64,000 nucleotides of DNA, taken from contig NC_019866.2 in assembly GCF_002234675.1 (NCBI RefSeq), positions 5,809,307 through 5,873,306 on the forward strand. Direction: 5' to 3'. The translations under genes and the position numbers were made by a program. The notes under the pieces were generated by a model. It saw only the letters and a program-made list of their open reading frames with translations, did not search any database and was not told the DNA's origin. Of this stretch, positions 50,601 to 59,981 are shown in pieces. This stretch comes from Oryzias latipes. Lineage: Eukaryota > Chordata > Actinopteri > Beloniformes > Adrianichthyidae. Position 1 is the stretch's first letter. Every line of letters begins with the position of its first letter.

Positions 50601-52011
50601 GGGCATTCATGCCCTGTCCAACTAACACTTAACCATAACCATTTCCAAATAGCTGATGTCTGTCAGCTGTTTCAGAAAAAAATCAGTCTCTGGAAATGTA
50701 TCTAGCTTATTTCATATCTAGAAGTACTGCTAAAAATGTTATTTCTTTAAAGTTTAGTTCATGTTAATGGGGAGCAAATTAGATCTTTTCTTGGGGGAAA
50801 TCAGACAAACACATTTGTATGGGTCCCATTAGTCAATTAAAAAATGGGAAACAAGAAAATGTTTTATTTGTGTAAAAAAATGAGATGAGTAAAGACACCG
50901 GAATGTATTCTAGGATAAAAGATTTTCAGAGAAATCTTTATATGTGGACAGTCTTGCTTTTATATTTTTCTCTTTTGATAAAGTTTTACTGTTCTTGATT
51001 ATTTTATATTAAATTAATTTGATACAAAATCTACCTGTTTTCCTGTTCTTTGTTTCCCCATTTTGGAAAAGAATGAAACATTTTGTTGTAAACGATCCTT
51101 TAGTTTTTTTTGTGGGTTTTTTTTTAGAAAATGGAAGGTTTTGCTAAAGGTGCTTGAAAACTTTTAAAAAGTTTAATACATAGTATTTGCCAAAGGCTGG
51201 CATTTGACTTTGAGAGATTATAACAAAGAAACATTGATTTTGAGTTAAAAAGAAACGCATTGGACTTTTTTTGTTTCTTTGATGTTGTGCATCTTTTGTT
51301 TCGGACACAAAACCGCATCCAAAGTTCATTAAAATGGTAGCGATCATATAAATTATAGATTTGAAGCAACTCAAGTTTGTGAAAACGTCTGCAAATTAAA
51401 AAAAGAATTCCCAGAGAAACTAAATGATATGTCTAACAATATGTAGAAAAGATGGACTTTTAAAATAACTTGGTGTATTTTTTATGTGTTTAAATGACAA
51501 AAAAATTGGACTTTTTTCCTTATTGGTATATTTTTTTTGAAAATCTTTGTGGTTCCAAACTTGATCCAATCCCCTGAATCTGGAGGAATAGGTGTGGTGC
51601 AGCCAGTTTCTCCCCACTCAAGCTGAGCTTAATGCTGGTTGCTAACCGAATGACATGGATTTGGGATTTCTGTCCAACCTGATTTCTGATTTGAGTCATG
51701 GCGTCGCCCCGTGAGGGGTTGAGTGAAAACCTAGCTGCTGAGTGAACACTGTGTCCTGATCGAGCCGCTCCCCTCATGACGTGACTGGGTTGGCGAGTAG
51801 AAGTCTGATGCCAGCAGCTTGAATGTGTTTGAGCAGCTTTTTAAATATGAGTCATCAACTCATTTCCATATGTTTTTCTTTCTTTTTTTCCCCCCACCCT
51901 CAGACTCATCTGCCCAACATCAAAGTGCACGCATACTTCGCTCCCGTCACTCCACCCCCCTCTGTCGGGGGCAGTCGTCAGAGGTTCTGCCGCTGCTGCG
52001 TCCTCCTATGA
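38695..52011 (+). CDS. fbxl20: F-box and leucine-rich repeat protein 20, complete, 15 coding exons
   Basis: Fbxl20 is the substrate-recognition subunit of an SCF ubiquitin ligase; the mammalian protein targets the synaptic vesicle protein RIM1 and Vps34. Exons: 38695-38736, 42815-42876, 43388-43442, 43512-43586, 43695-43789, 43879-43947, 44020-44115, 44221-44347, 45184-45258, 48784-48914, 49067-49127, 49274-49318, 49400-49456, 50355-50567, 51904-52011. They join in frame to 436 aa, equal to the human length. The start is MGKEVNGVSRSRFE, aligned to human MRRDVNGVTKSRFE. The F-box is at about residues 22-70 (LPKELLLRIFSFLDVV), followed by cysteine-containing LRRs to about 400. The protein ends CRCCVLL, a CAAX box whose final Leu predicts geranylgeranylation. 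Fbxl2 is the close paralog; neighbours and sequence favour fbxl20. Intron 9 holds a LINE and a DNA transposon remnant. Confidence 0.97.
38737..42814 (+). other. fbxl20 intron 1, no further gene
   Basis: AT-rich intron of about 4.1 kb. Apart from the C run at 39974-39993, nothing recognisable was found. The short open frames inside lack protein features. Confidence 0.6.
39974..39993 (+). repeat. Poly(C) run, 20 C
   Basis: An uninterrupted homopolymer in fbxl20 intron 1. Its exact length is likely uncertain in any assembly. Confidence 0.9.
45476..45881. mobile_element. DNA transposon remnant with terminal inverted repeats
   Basis: The left end TAGGCCTGCACAATATACCG and the complemented right end TTAGGGCTGCACGATATGAG are imperfect inverted repeats 406 bases apart. 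TAGGGCTGCACGATAT is a very common fish transposon end, and internal TATCGTTATCGC words recur near both ends. No transposase frame remains. It lies in fbxl20 intron 9. Confidence 0.7.
46990..48545 (+). mobile_element. Broken non-LTR retrotransposon (CR1/L2/Rex-like LINE)
   Basis: The open frame starting at 47088 carries apurinic-endonuclease signatures: NIRALSNKG, then DFLCVTETWQ near 47508-47540. After a frameshift near 47,700, GDFNIH (47800-47817) and LDLVCCSG follow in another frame. At 48420-48540 a short reverse-transcriptase remnant shows GVPQG and VDDIQLYL, in place of the usual FADD box. In-frame stops, the frameshift and the loss of most of the reverse transcriptase show it is dead. 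It lies in sense orientation in fbxl20 intron 9. Confidence 0.85.
49902..50317 (+). mobile_element. MITE family copy 3, in fbxl20 intron 13
   Basis: Starts TTAAAAGACCCACTTATAGG and ends TTGGAGTGGGACTTTAG, with the shared inner words (ATTTGTGACGTAGAAAATAC, CTCCATGCCAATCGTCCCGC, CTCTGCAG). It ends 37 bases before fbxl20 exon 14, so the branch point and pyrimidine tract of that exon must lie in the short remaining stretch or inside the element. Confidence 0.85.
50568..51903 (+). other. fbxl20 intron 14, no further gene
   Basis: AT-rich, with T and A runs and no recognisable element. The acceptor has a long pyrimidine tract (TTTTTTTCCCCCCACCCTCAG-type) ending at 51903. Confidence 0.5.
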
Positions 52012-53080
52012 TGAAAAGACAACGGCCCCCTTTTCCCCGCCCGTGTACTTTGTACGCCTACCTGCAGCCTGACACTTCACCCCTGAACTGCTGCCCCATC
52101 TGTCTACAGGCTACATGCTGATGTGTGTTGTGCTCCCTGCAGAAAGGAAGCCAACAACGCTGCAAGGTTCTTGGGTAACCCCCAAAAATTCTTGAATGTC
52201 CTCATAAATGCACCAGAACAGCAGAAGTAGAACCGCTGCATCTTCCCAGCCTGCCCCACGGGAACACATCAGTATTACAAAGCGGGTTTGATGGAAATGA
52301 GTTCCAATGATTGTTGTTGTGGCTGTTGGAGCTCTTCACATCACAACCTTTCCTTCAACTACAATTTCCTTGGTGAAGCTGACGAAACGGCTACCTCTGC
52401 ACAGGAACCGCACTCGAGCGAGAGAAGCGTTTGCTCGCTTTGTTTCCCAGCGACGCCACCAAGACTGCCAACCCCCCCCCCAACACACACCAGACAGAAA
52501 GCAGCAGAAAGCCTTACCTCATTTTTTTTTTTTTTGTAAGAATTCTTGCAGCTATTTGCACTTCCAGTTAAAAACAAAAACAATGAGACACTTTACAAAC
52601 ACGACCATCTCACAATTGAAGACTGGCAGTGGACAAATATCCTTCACGCTCTCCGCCTCTGTTACAATCAGAAGCTTCAAAAATACTGAAGACAGGAATA
52701 AAAAAAACAAGAATATTTTTTTAAAGATTCACACCAATTGAGACTCGCAAACAGGGGATTTGAGAAGATGCCAAATGTTGCATGTAACTTATCTAGTTTT
52801 TTAAAAATCTGTGTAAATATGCGAGGACTGTGGGGTGTGAGAGTTGAAGCCAGTTGAAACAGAACACGATTGGTTCGAGCATGCTTCTGCACGCTGGAGC
52901 CTTTTGGAGGACAAAGCGAGCCCACTCTGTGAACCGAAGCTGGCTTGTGACCTGAACTTTCTTTGTTGTCGTTTTTTTGGGGCAGAAGACTTTAAAAAAA
53001 AAAATTGAACATTACTAAATGGTTTCACGACTGGGACATTTGGAGGGAAAAAAAGGCCGACTGAAAGGAGGTTTTTTGGT

Positions 53081-53111
<31 letters not shown>

Positions 53112-54565
53112 TTCTGATGTTGAAGAATCTGTTCACGAAGGGGGGAAAGCACACGCTGGATGAGGAGTCTGCGTTTCCACGACTCCAATGAGGCCTTGAG
53201 GGAAGATGGCGTGTGACACCCCAGCCCTCGCAGCCATCCCTGCCAGCCAGGACGCTGCAGGACCTTAGAACCGGATCGGACTCGAGGAGTCGCATTAATA
53301 GGTAGCGGAGCAAATCTCAAGCTCACAAGGATAGAATGCTTTTGTCCCAGAGGGTTATGAAAAACTGAAAACCCCGCCCTTTTAAGTATTGAAGCCTTTT
53401 ACCCTGAGGATTACCTTCGTCTTGCACTTTCACCAGCTGTGTTCTGTCACTTTCTTTTTATCATTGTGTTTTTCCTTCTATTTCCTCTGGGTCTTTTTTT
53501 TTTCTTTTTCTGCTCATCTTTGCTGTGGTTTGGATGCCTGCTTTGTATTTGAAGTCTTCAAGTTGAGTTTTGGCCCCCCTTTTTTTTTGGATCAAATGGA
53601 GTTTTTTTTAGGTTAGAATTGTTTGTGTCCACAGTGTAGCTTCTGTTGAGAGGGAGTATTTGCACCTGTGCAACTGTGCTCAATGTTAAATGTGAGTTTG
53701 ACCTTTCTGTTTTGATGGAGGCACTCTCCGTGACACTTGTTTATGAAGTGGGCTCTCATTATTGAATGTTTCTGTCAAGGAGAAGGATGTTTTGTGCAGA
53801 AAAGATATTTTTCCTAGAATTGTGCTTCCTCTGCTTATTTTATGCCTTGTTTTTCCCCACTCCTCTTCTTTTCAAACTGCCCCCAAATTTACCAGAGCAG
53901 ATCCGGAATCACCCACAAAAATGCAAAGCTACAGGCAAAACCAAATTAAGATTCAATGTGGTGTGAGGTCTGTTTTGTGTGTTTGTGGGGGATTCATCAA
54001 AGTATCAGAAATGTAATGCACTCTTTAGGTTATGACCGTTAAGTAAACCAGGGAAAAGTTACAGGAATTCAACAATGAGCCTGGATGAGACGTCTTTTTG
54101 CCCTCGTCAGGCAGAGGCGCTTCCCACCTGCTTCTGAAGGTTCACCTGTACAAAAAAAAAAAAAACCTGCCTCAATCATCTTCATTCTTGGTAAAAACAA
54201 CACTACAGGCTCACATTTTTTTGTTTTGTTTTGATGACAGTGAATCATACCTGTGTCCATTTGCGCCAGAACTCCATCGGGATAAATAGAAGTGTAGCTT
54301 TGCAAATTGTCTTTTTTGTATTTTTTGTTTTTTTTGGCGCTTTGGTCCCAAACACTGGAGCAAGGTGGAGAATCGAAACAGAGCAGGAGGTGAATCTGGT
54401 CTGTCTGTCTCCTTTAATTGGTCGACACCTGAACATTTTCAAAAAGTTTTGACAATGACGGTAGTTCACATAATTACTGTGCATTTTTCCTTTTTTTTTC
54501 TTTTTTTTTACAATTAACCAATATAAATTAATCTGTATGAATAAATGTATACCTATATTATTAAG
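52012..54565 (+). other. fbxl20 3' UTR
   Basis: After the stop codon about 2.5 kb of non-coding sequence runs to AATAAA at 54540-54545. A GT-rich stretch (TTGTTTGTGGGTCTG region) about 70 bases further on could serve as the downstream element. No splice or start signals intervene. The tract contains a 19-G run at 53093-53111. The exact cleavage site is inferred. Confidence 0.5.
53093..53111 (+). repeat. Poly(G) run in the fbxl20 3' UTR
   Basis: Nineteen consecutive G, preceded by a T run. If transcribed in fbxl20 mRNA it could fold as a G-quadruplex. The length may be an assembly estimate. Confidence 0.85.
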
Positions 54566-54629
54566 ATTTGTGCACCTTTCTTTCCGGCAGTGTTGTAAAA
54601 GCTGGTTTTCGACTTTTGTTTGTGGGTCT

Positions 54630-54645
54630 GACAGTAGATGGCAGC
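54630..54645 (+). promoter_or_regulatory. CTCF-like motif after fbxl20
   Basis: GACAGTAGATGGCAGC resembles the CTCF core form CCASTAGATGGCAG, with one weak position. It sits just beyond the predicted fbxl20 polyadenylation site. Confidence 0.3.
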
Positions 54646-55034
54646 AAAGAACCAGTGGCTCTCACGTCTGCCTCCTCTGGGTGAGGCTCTCAGAAACGCA
54701 CTGGAGTTAACCTGAGAGCCAAGTTTAAAATCTATTTTAACACAAACTTTTAAAAAGATCAATATGAACATTTAAATTTTTTGACAATTCTTAAGAAATT
54801 AGGGTAAACTGTTATTCTCACATAAAAATGACATAAAAAAGCGAAACATTTTAGGAAGATCAGAATAAACTCAATGGTTATAGTTTTTAAAGCAATGTTA
54901 TTTTTATAACAGAGTGGTTTTTAAAACAGTTTAGCAAGAAAACTGTATTATTGCAAAACTCTTTGGAGGTCAGAGCCTCTGTCATGCAGCTTAATGATTA
55001 AAGAAAGACTTAGGGTGCATCTGTAACTGTTTCT

Positions 55035-55190
55035 GCAGGTCAGGGCGCCTGTGGCGCAGAGGTAAAGCGGTCAACCTCACCAGTGTGTAAACGTGTGTGT
55101 TCGTGGGTGATGGGGATTTGTGACTGGACCCTTTAATGGGGTTGTAAAGAACAGTGTTATATCAAATCACACCATTTACGCTCTACATTC
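55035..55190 (+). mobile_element. tRNA-derived SINE fragment
   Basis: A tRNA-like head, GTGGCGCAGAGGTAAAGCGG, fits an RNA polymerase III A box (TGGCNNAGNGG). The B box is not clear. A tail with ATCAAATCACACC follows. It is degraded and short; the family is unknown. Confidence 0.4.
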
Positions 55191-55816
55191 ATGATGTATG
55201 AGATGAGAGTTGAAGCACCGTAATGAGGAAGGATGACTCCTAACTCCTGAGAAGGTGAACCGAGGTTAGCAGGTCCACTGAGGCGCTCAGTTTGTTATCT
55301 GATCCTTTAGTCCTCTGCTGTTTCACCTGAAAAAGATGGAAGTGACCAACTAAAGTAGTGGAACAATGTATTAGCAATGTAAACTAAATTTTTCGAAAGA
55401 AAATGCAAAATGTGATATTTTGGTGTGAAAAATGTTTTGGATTTTTTTTTGTTGGTTATTTTTGGTACACAAAGTTCTGATGGAAGACTGGACGGTTCAA
55501 AAACATGTTTTAATTATGCAGCATTTTCACAGATCTGTGAGTTATCTGCACTGAGACACTTAATTGATGCTAAACTAAAATCCTGACAGATCTAATCAGA
55601 TTGTTAAAAACATCACACTAAATCCTTAATTAAGGAAGACACTTTTTTTTTGTTTCCTAGATGTGTGTATTTTTGAATGCAGTTAATTATTTTGAGCTCA
55701 TCGACCTCATTTACTATGAATTTATGCCTGTCGGCCTGAATAATGCAATCAAGTGAATTTAGACTATTTATCTATTTTTTTCAAAATAAAAGTATGCAGT
55801 TTAGGCTTCTTAAGTG

Positions 55817-55843
<27 letters not shown>
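55817..55843. repeat. Poly(T) run, 27 T
   Basis: An uninterrupted homopolymer. It could be the tail of a minus-strand retroposon, but no body is recognisable. Confidence 0.9.
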
Positions 55844-55847
<4 letters not shown>

Positions 55848-56275
55848 GAGAAATGATCAGTATCAATGAAATCAGTGTAAATATGTTGACTCAATCCTCA
55901 CATCTCCTTACAAATCATTAAATATTTTCTTTCATCAGTTTGAACTGCAGACCAGCAGACTGAATCATGTTTCGAGTAAATGGGGGGGGGAATATAATTA
56001 AACCATTTAATAATTGAATTGAGAAATTGAAAAGCAAAATTCATTGGAGCCCAGTCTTGCTTGTCCCATGGTTGACAGGTATGATTTTGTGTTCTCTGCA
56101 GGCTGCATGCACAGTCAGATCTGTGTGTGTCTGACTTGGAGACACAGATCAGCAATCAGTGTCAATTTATCCCGCTGGAAAGAGCAGCAGCCCCGGTGCT
56201 GCGGCTGCACCATGACGACTCCTGTCACTGCTGGGACCTCGTCTTCCGCCACACAGGGCTCATTTTGCTCCTCTT

Positions 56276-56297
56276 ATCATCATCATCATCATCACTG
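56276..56297. repeat. (TCA)n microsatellite
   Basis: About seven TCA units in the intergenic region. Confidence 0.85.
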
Positions 56298-57838
56298 AGT
56301 GATCAATGCATTGTCGCTCCTTGTTTTAATGTTCTTCTGTTTTGGTGGATCACATGCAGGATGGAGGAGACTCAGAGGGAGGAATTCAAGTCCTCGTTTG
56401 CCTCCTCCAGTTCTCTCAGCTGTTCTGGTTTCTGGGTTTGAACAGACAGATCAGCCCTCATGGCAAACCACCAAGAGAACGGGTTCCAGTTTTATTTTTA
56501 ACCAAGACAGCTCTGCTATAGAAAACTTGTGTTTTTCCCCATCTTTTTCTCAGCAGTCACTCTGCTGTGTGCGGCTCTACAGGGTTCTTATTAATGTGAT
56601 AATAAGGCATCTTCCTTGTTTCTCTTTAGTGCCTTTTCTCTCATACTTCCCATGCAAGAAGACTTCCATAAAGCTTAGAGCAAACTTTGATCTCAGCCTT
56701 TAAAAATAATGCAGCATAGAGAGAAAGACCATCTAAAAATAGAAGAAAATTATTCTGCCTTAGAGAAAATACTTGCTGAACAACTGAGTCTGCTTCTCTA
56801 TTGCTTTTATCAGGTTAATAGGAAATTTGTGGAGGTGATTATAACCTTTTATTGCTTTGTTCTTTCATCAGGAGCAAATCGTTTTTCAAAAATAGTCCAA
56901 AAAAATAGTAATCAAAGCACGTTTTGCAAAAGCTGAAGGCATTTATAAATGTGAGGTCATGCATCTTTAACCTTGCTGCTGCAACTTTAAATGAAGTTGG
57001 AGCTTTGCAGGGCAACCCAGTCACAGGTGTTGTGACTGCATCAGAGGGCAGGTGGAAAATAAAAGCTGGATGATTGATAACCCAATTAAAAGGTTTCTTT
57101 TCTTTCAGTTTCACAAAAAAAGCTACAAAACGGTCTGGACTGTCTTGCATGAACTGAATCTATCACATCTGATACCAGGGAACCAGAAAAAACACAAGAA
57201 AGAAAATAGCTTTGGCGCGCACAAAAACAGCAATGATGCTGCGGAGCTCCAATGACGTTCACGGCAAATGCATTAGCTACACGTCTCCTGAGGCTGTTTA
57301 TTAAGTACGTTTTAAAATGAGTTCCCGCTCTTTACCAAAAATTTGACGTGAATTCAGGTTTAGCTGCAAAGATGCCCCCCTCCCCCCAATCATGCGCCTG
57401 GGACGCGTGGAGAGGCGTGCCTCAGATTGCGCTCAAATTTGAGTCGGTGCATCAGTGACGAGCACATTTCAGTTTGAATCTGCTCGAAACTGGATCCCTG
57501 GAGGGGGTTTGGACCAACTCAAAGGCACGGATGAGCGGACATAGACCGTATTTCAACTTGAAAAGGGAAGTGTGCCACATTGATTGGAGCGTTCTGCTGC
57601 GCGCACGCCCCGAGGAGGACGCAGCTGATGGGTTCAGGCAGCCTTGTTCTAAAAGATTATTTTATCTGATCTTAGATGTAGAAAAAATATATAATCTGAC
57701 TCTCGGAATCTGTAATTTAAACAAAAAACCTGTGCGTTCTGAGAGACTTCCCATCAGCAGCCGCGCGTACTCATTGGATGTGGACCTGTCACAGTCCGGT
57801 TTTGAACGGACTGGTAGGTCTGGACCCAGTTGGAGGAG

Positions 57839-57845
57839 TATAAAG
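57839..57845 (+). promoter_or_regulatory. TATA box of the stac2-like gene
   Basis: TATAAAG lies 53 bases upstream of the start codon at 57898. A transcription start about 30 bases downstream would leave a 5' UTR of only about 25-30 bases. Confidence 0.45.
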
Positions 57846-57897
57846 TTGCTTATCAGCAGAAGTCTCGGTGCTGCATCGACTCTTTCCAATTCCAGCA

Positions 57898-57987
57898 ATG
57901 ACCACCGAGAGCAACGAGATCATGGAGAGCGACTCCCAGCTCCAGCGCTCCCCGAGCAACGTCCCCTTGCAGCCGGTCACATCCAAG
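57898..57987 (+). CDS. stac2: First coding exon of a stac2-like gene (partial, rest beyond the window)
   Basis: The ATG has a good start context (G at -3) and follows a TATA box. It opens 30 codons beginning MTTESNEIMES and ending LQPVTSK, then AG/GCAAGT, the exact consensus of a GC-type donor. The only other donor is a weak GT four bases on (57992). The acidic start, then an S-P pair and a short tail ending in Lys, recall the human STAC2 N-terminus, which also precedes a basic segment. In human, STAC2 lies beside FBXL20 on the same strand, as here. STAC2 is a C1/SH3 adaptor that binds L-type calcium channels. No C1 or SH3 exon is in the window, so the name rests on synteny and weak similarity. 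Confidence 0.5.
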
Positions 57988-59440
57988 GCAAGTACCGCAG
58001 CTCTGACTTGAGTGGATTCAACATTATTTCATTTACAATTAAGGTCAGAACGCTATATTTTACGTCATGAGCTCAAAAAATGCGCATCACTTCAAGCATG
58101 GAAACTTGGGGCAGTCAGGTATTTTTTTTCCCTTTATTTCAGTCCTGTATTATTCAGCTCATTTTCATGATAATACCTCACAAATGTGGTTGCGTCCTTT
58201 AGCTGCAAGCTCATGCGTAAGGTCTGATGTCATACTGTCTTGTCCACTCTGACTGCATGCGCAAACACAAGAATTATTGACTCATAATTATACTAAAATG
58301 GTATTTCCATAATTTTGCATCCTATTTTGTGACACTTTTCTACTAATTTCTGCTGCTTTTATGCTGTTGAAAGTTCGTATGAATGTCATCTTCATATGTG
58401 GACATCAATGCCCTGATTATAAGCCAAAGCAGATGCTCATCCCTCAGACAGTTATTTGTTGACTAATTTTTGGTCAACAAAAGCTATAAGAGCTCTCACT
58501 GTGCCTGTTCCTCGGTGGAAAGCCACTGGACTCATTAGGTTGCTTTCTGTAACTTCCCAGAGTGGATCTTTTGTCCCCACTTCAAGCCTCTTGCCGCCTG
58601 CCCACGCAGAACTACACTCGGGCTGCTTGCATGTTTGAAGCGAAGTGACAGTCCTGTGCGGCACAGTGGGATGCCTCAGCGGCTGACTGCCTCTGTGCCT
58701 TTGAGCCTCCACTAAATATTTGATGTCTTCTGTGAACTATTCTCTAGCTTAGATTATGATCTTGGCTGCAAACATTTTCTGCCACCTGATCCTCAAACCA
58801 GAAACACACACAAATGGACTTCCTCCAACCTGTATCTGAAATCCTAATGTACACAGAAGTCTTTCATTTGCATTTCAAAGACTTAAGCTGCTAAAAAATA
58901 AATGTCAGCCACGGGTTAGAGCTGAATGAAGGTGATATCCTAAATCAGACTAGAGGGTTTACTCTGTTACTCCCAGAAATCAACAAGCCTCACAATCTTA
59001 TAGGCTACAGATAAATATCATGAGTACAAAACTCTGCTTGAGGGTTAACAGGGGAGAAATCTGGACTTTTCCTGCAGCTCCCAAAAGCAGGGGAAAGTAT
59101 TGTGGTGCATTACAGGTGCTGGCAGACTCGGGAGGGATTCAGGCTGGGGTGTCAGTCTTTGTTGTAAACCATTTGATCACCTGCAGCTGTGGATGCTCTT
59201 GGAAATTTGGTGAGAGAGAGGGGCACAAGTAAGACAGCCTCTCGCCAAAACAAACTGTTTTTGACTAACTGAATGTATGCCATCTTGCATATATATTTTG
59301 AATAATCTCATAAAATTACATTATTTATTGTTGTATTTTTTTTTCTTTTAGAGATTTTAAATTAGGTCTGTTTAATACATTTCCTAAGATTTCCAATGTG
59401 GCAGGTGAACAAAAGTTGGGAAAAAGCTAACACAGATCCA

Positions 59441-59981
59441 GAAAGTAGATCCACTCCAATGAAAATTGTGTCTTTGTGTTTTTAACATGTTCTTGTGTGG
59501 TTTTTCTGATGACGGAGGGCATTTTAAAAGAAAATTAAGCTTAAAATTGCATTTTGGAGTATTGCTTTATTCATATTGTTGTGTATGAGGAGCAGATATA
59601 AAAAATGCCAAAGCTCCCTGCTCTGCTCCATTCCAATCCATCCGCTTGCATAGATTGATGGTCTTGAGTATCCTCATCTGAGCTGCATCTGGCCCCAAAC
59701 TGTACAGCTGGATGGCTCCCATGTTGTTCGCCTTTTGTTTTTGCACCGGTATGTTAGATTGTAAGTTAGCGGGAGAGCATGTCAACCGAAATGCCAACCG
59801 TCACACCCACAACTCAGAAGCAAATTTCTAATGAACTCTTGCCGCTCTGCAGAAAGGATGGCCAAGAAAACAACACTGTTTTTTCTTTTTCTTTTTTTGG
59901 CTTAAAGCTGTATAATCATAATTAAAAGACCACTGGGAACATTTTCATAATAGATAAAAGATGATCAAAATGGGACTTTAA
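59441..59981 (+). mobile_element. MITE family copy 4
   Basis: The fullest copy (about 540 bases): ATCCACTCCAATGAAAATTG at the left, GATGATCAAAATGGGACTTT at the right. Between them are the family words TTTTAACATGTTCTTGTG, AAGCTTAAAATTGCATTTTG, CCCTGCTCTGCTCCATTC and TTTCTAATGAACTC. No open reading frame. Confidence 0.85.

Larger units (their letters stand above)
54566..57830. other. Intergenic stretch between fbxl20 and the stac2-like gene
   Basis: Contains a SINE-like fragment at 55035-55190, a 27-T run at 55817-55843 and a (TCA)n microsatellite at about 56276-56297. No coding exon is supported. The 198-aa open frame crossing 57474-58070 is only the read-through of the true first exon in the wrong frame. 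Confidence 0.45.

Noticed and set aside
57474..58070. Plus-strand open frame of 198 aa over the stac2-like start
   Set aside because: It runs through the TATA box and the candidate first exon in another frame and continues into the presumed intron. The exon starting at 57898 has a better start context and splice donor.
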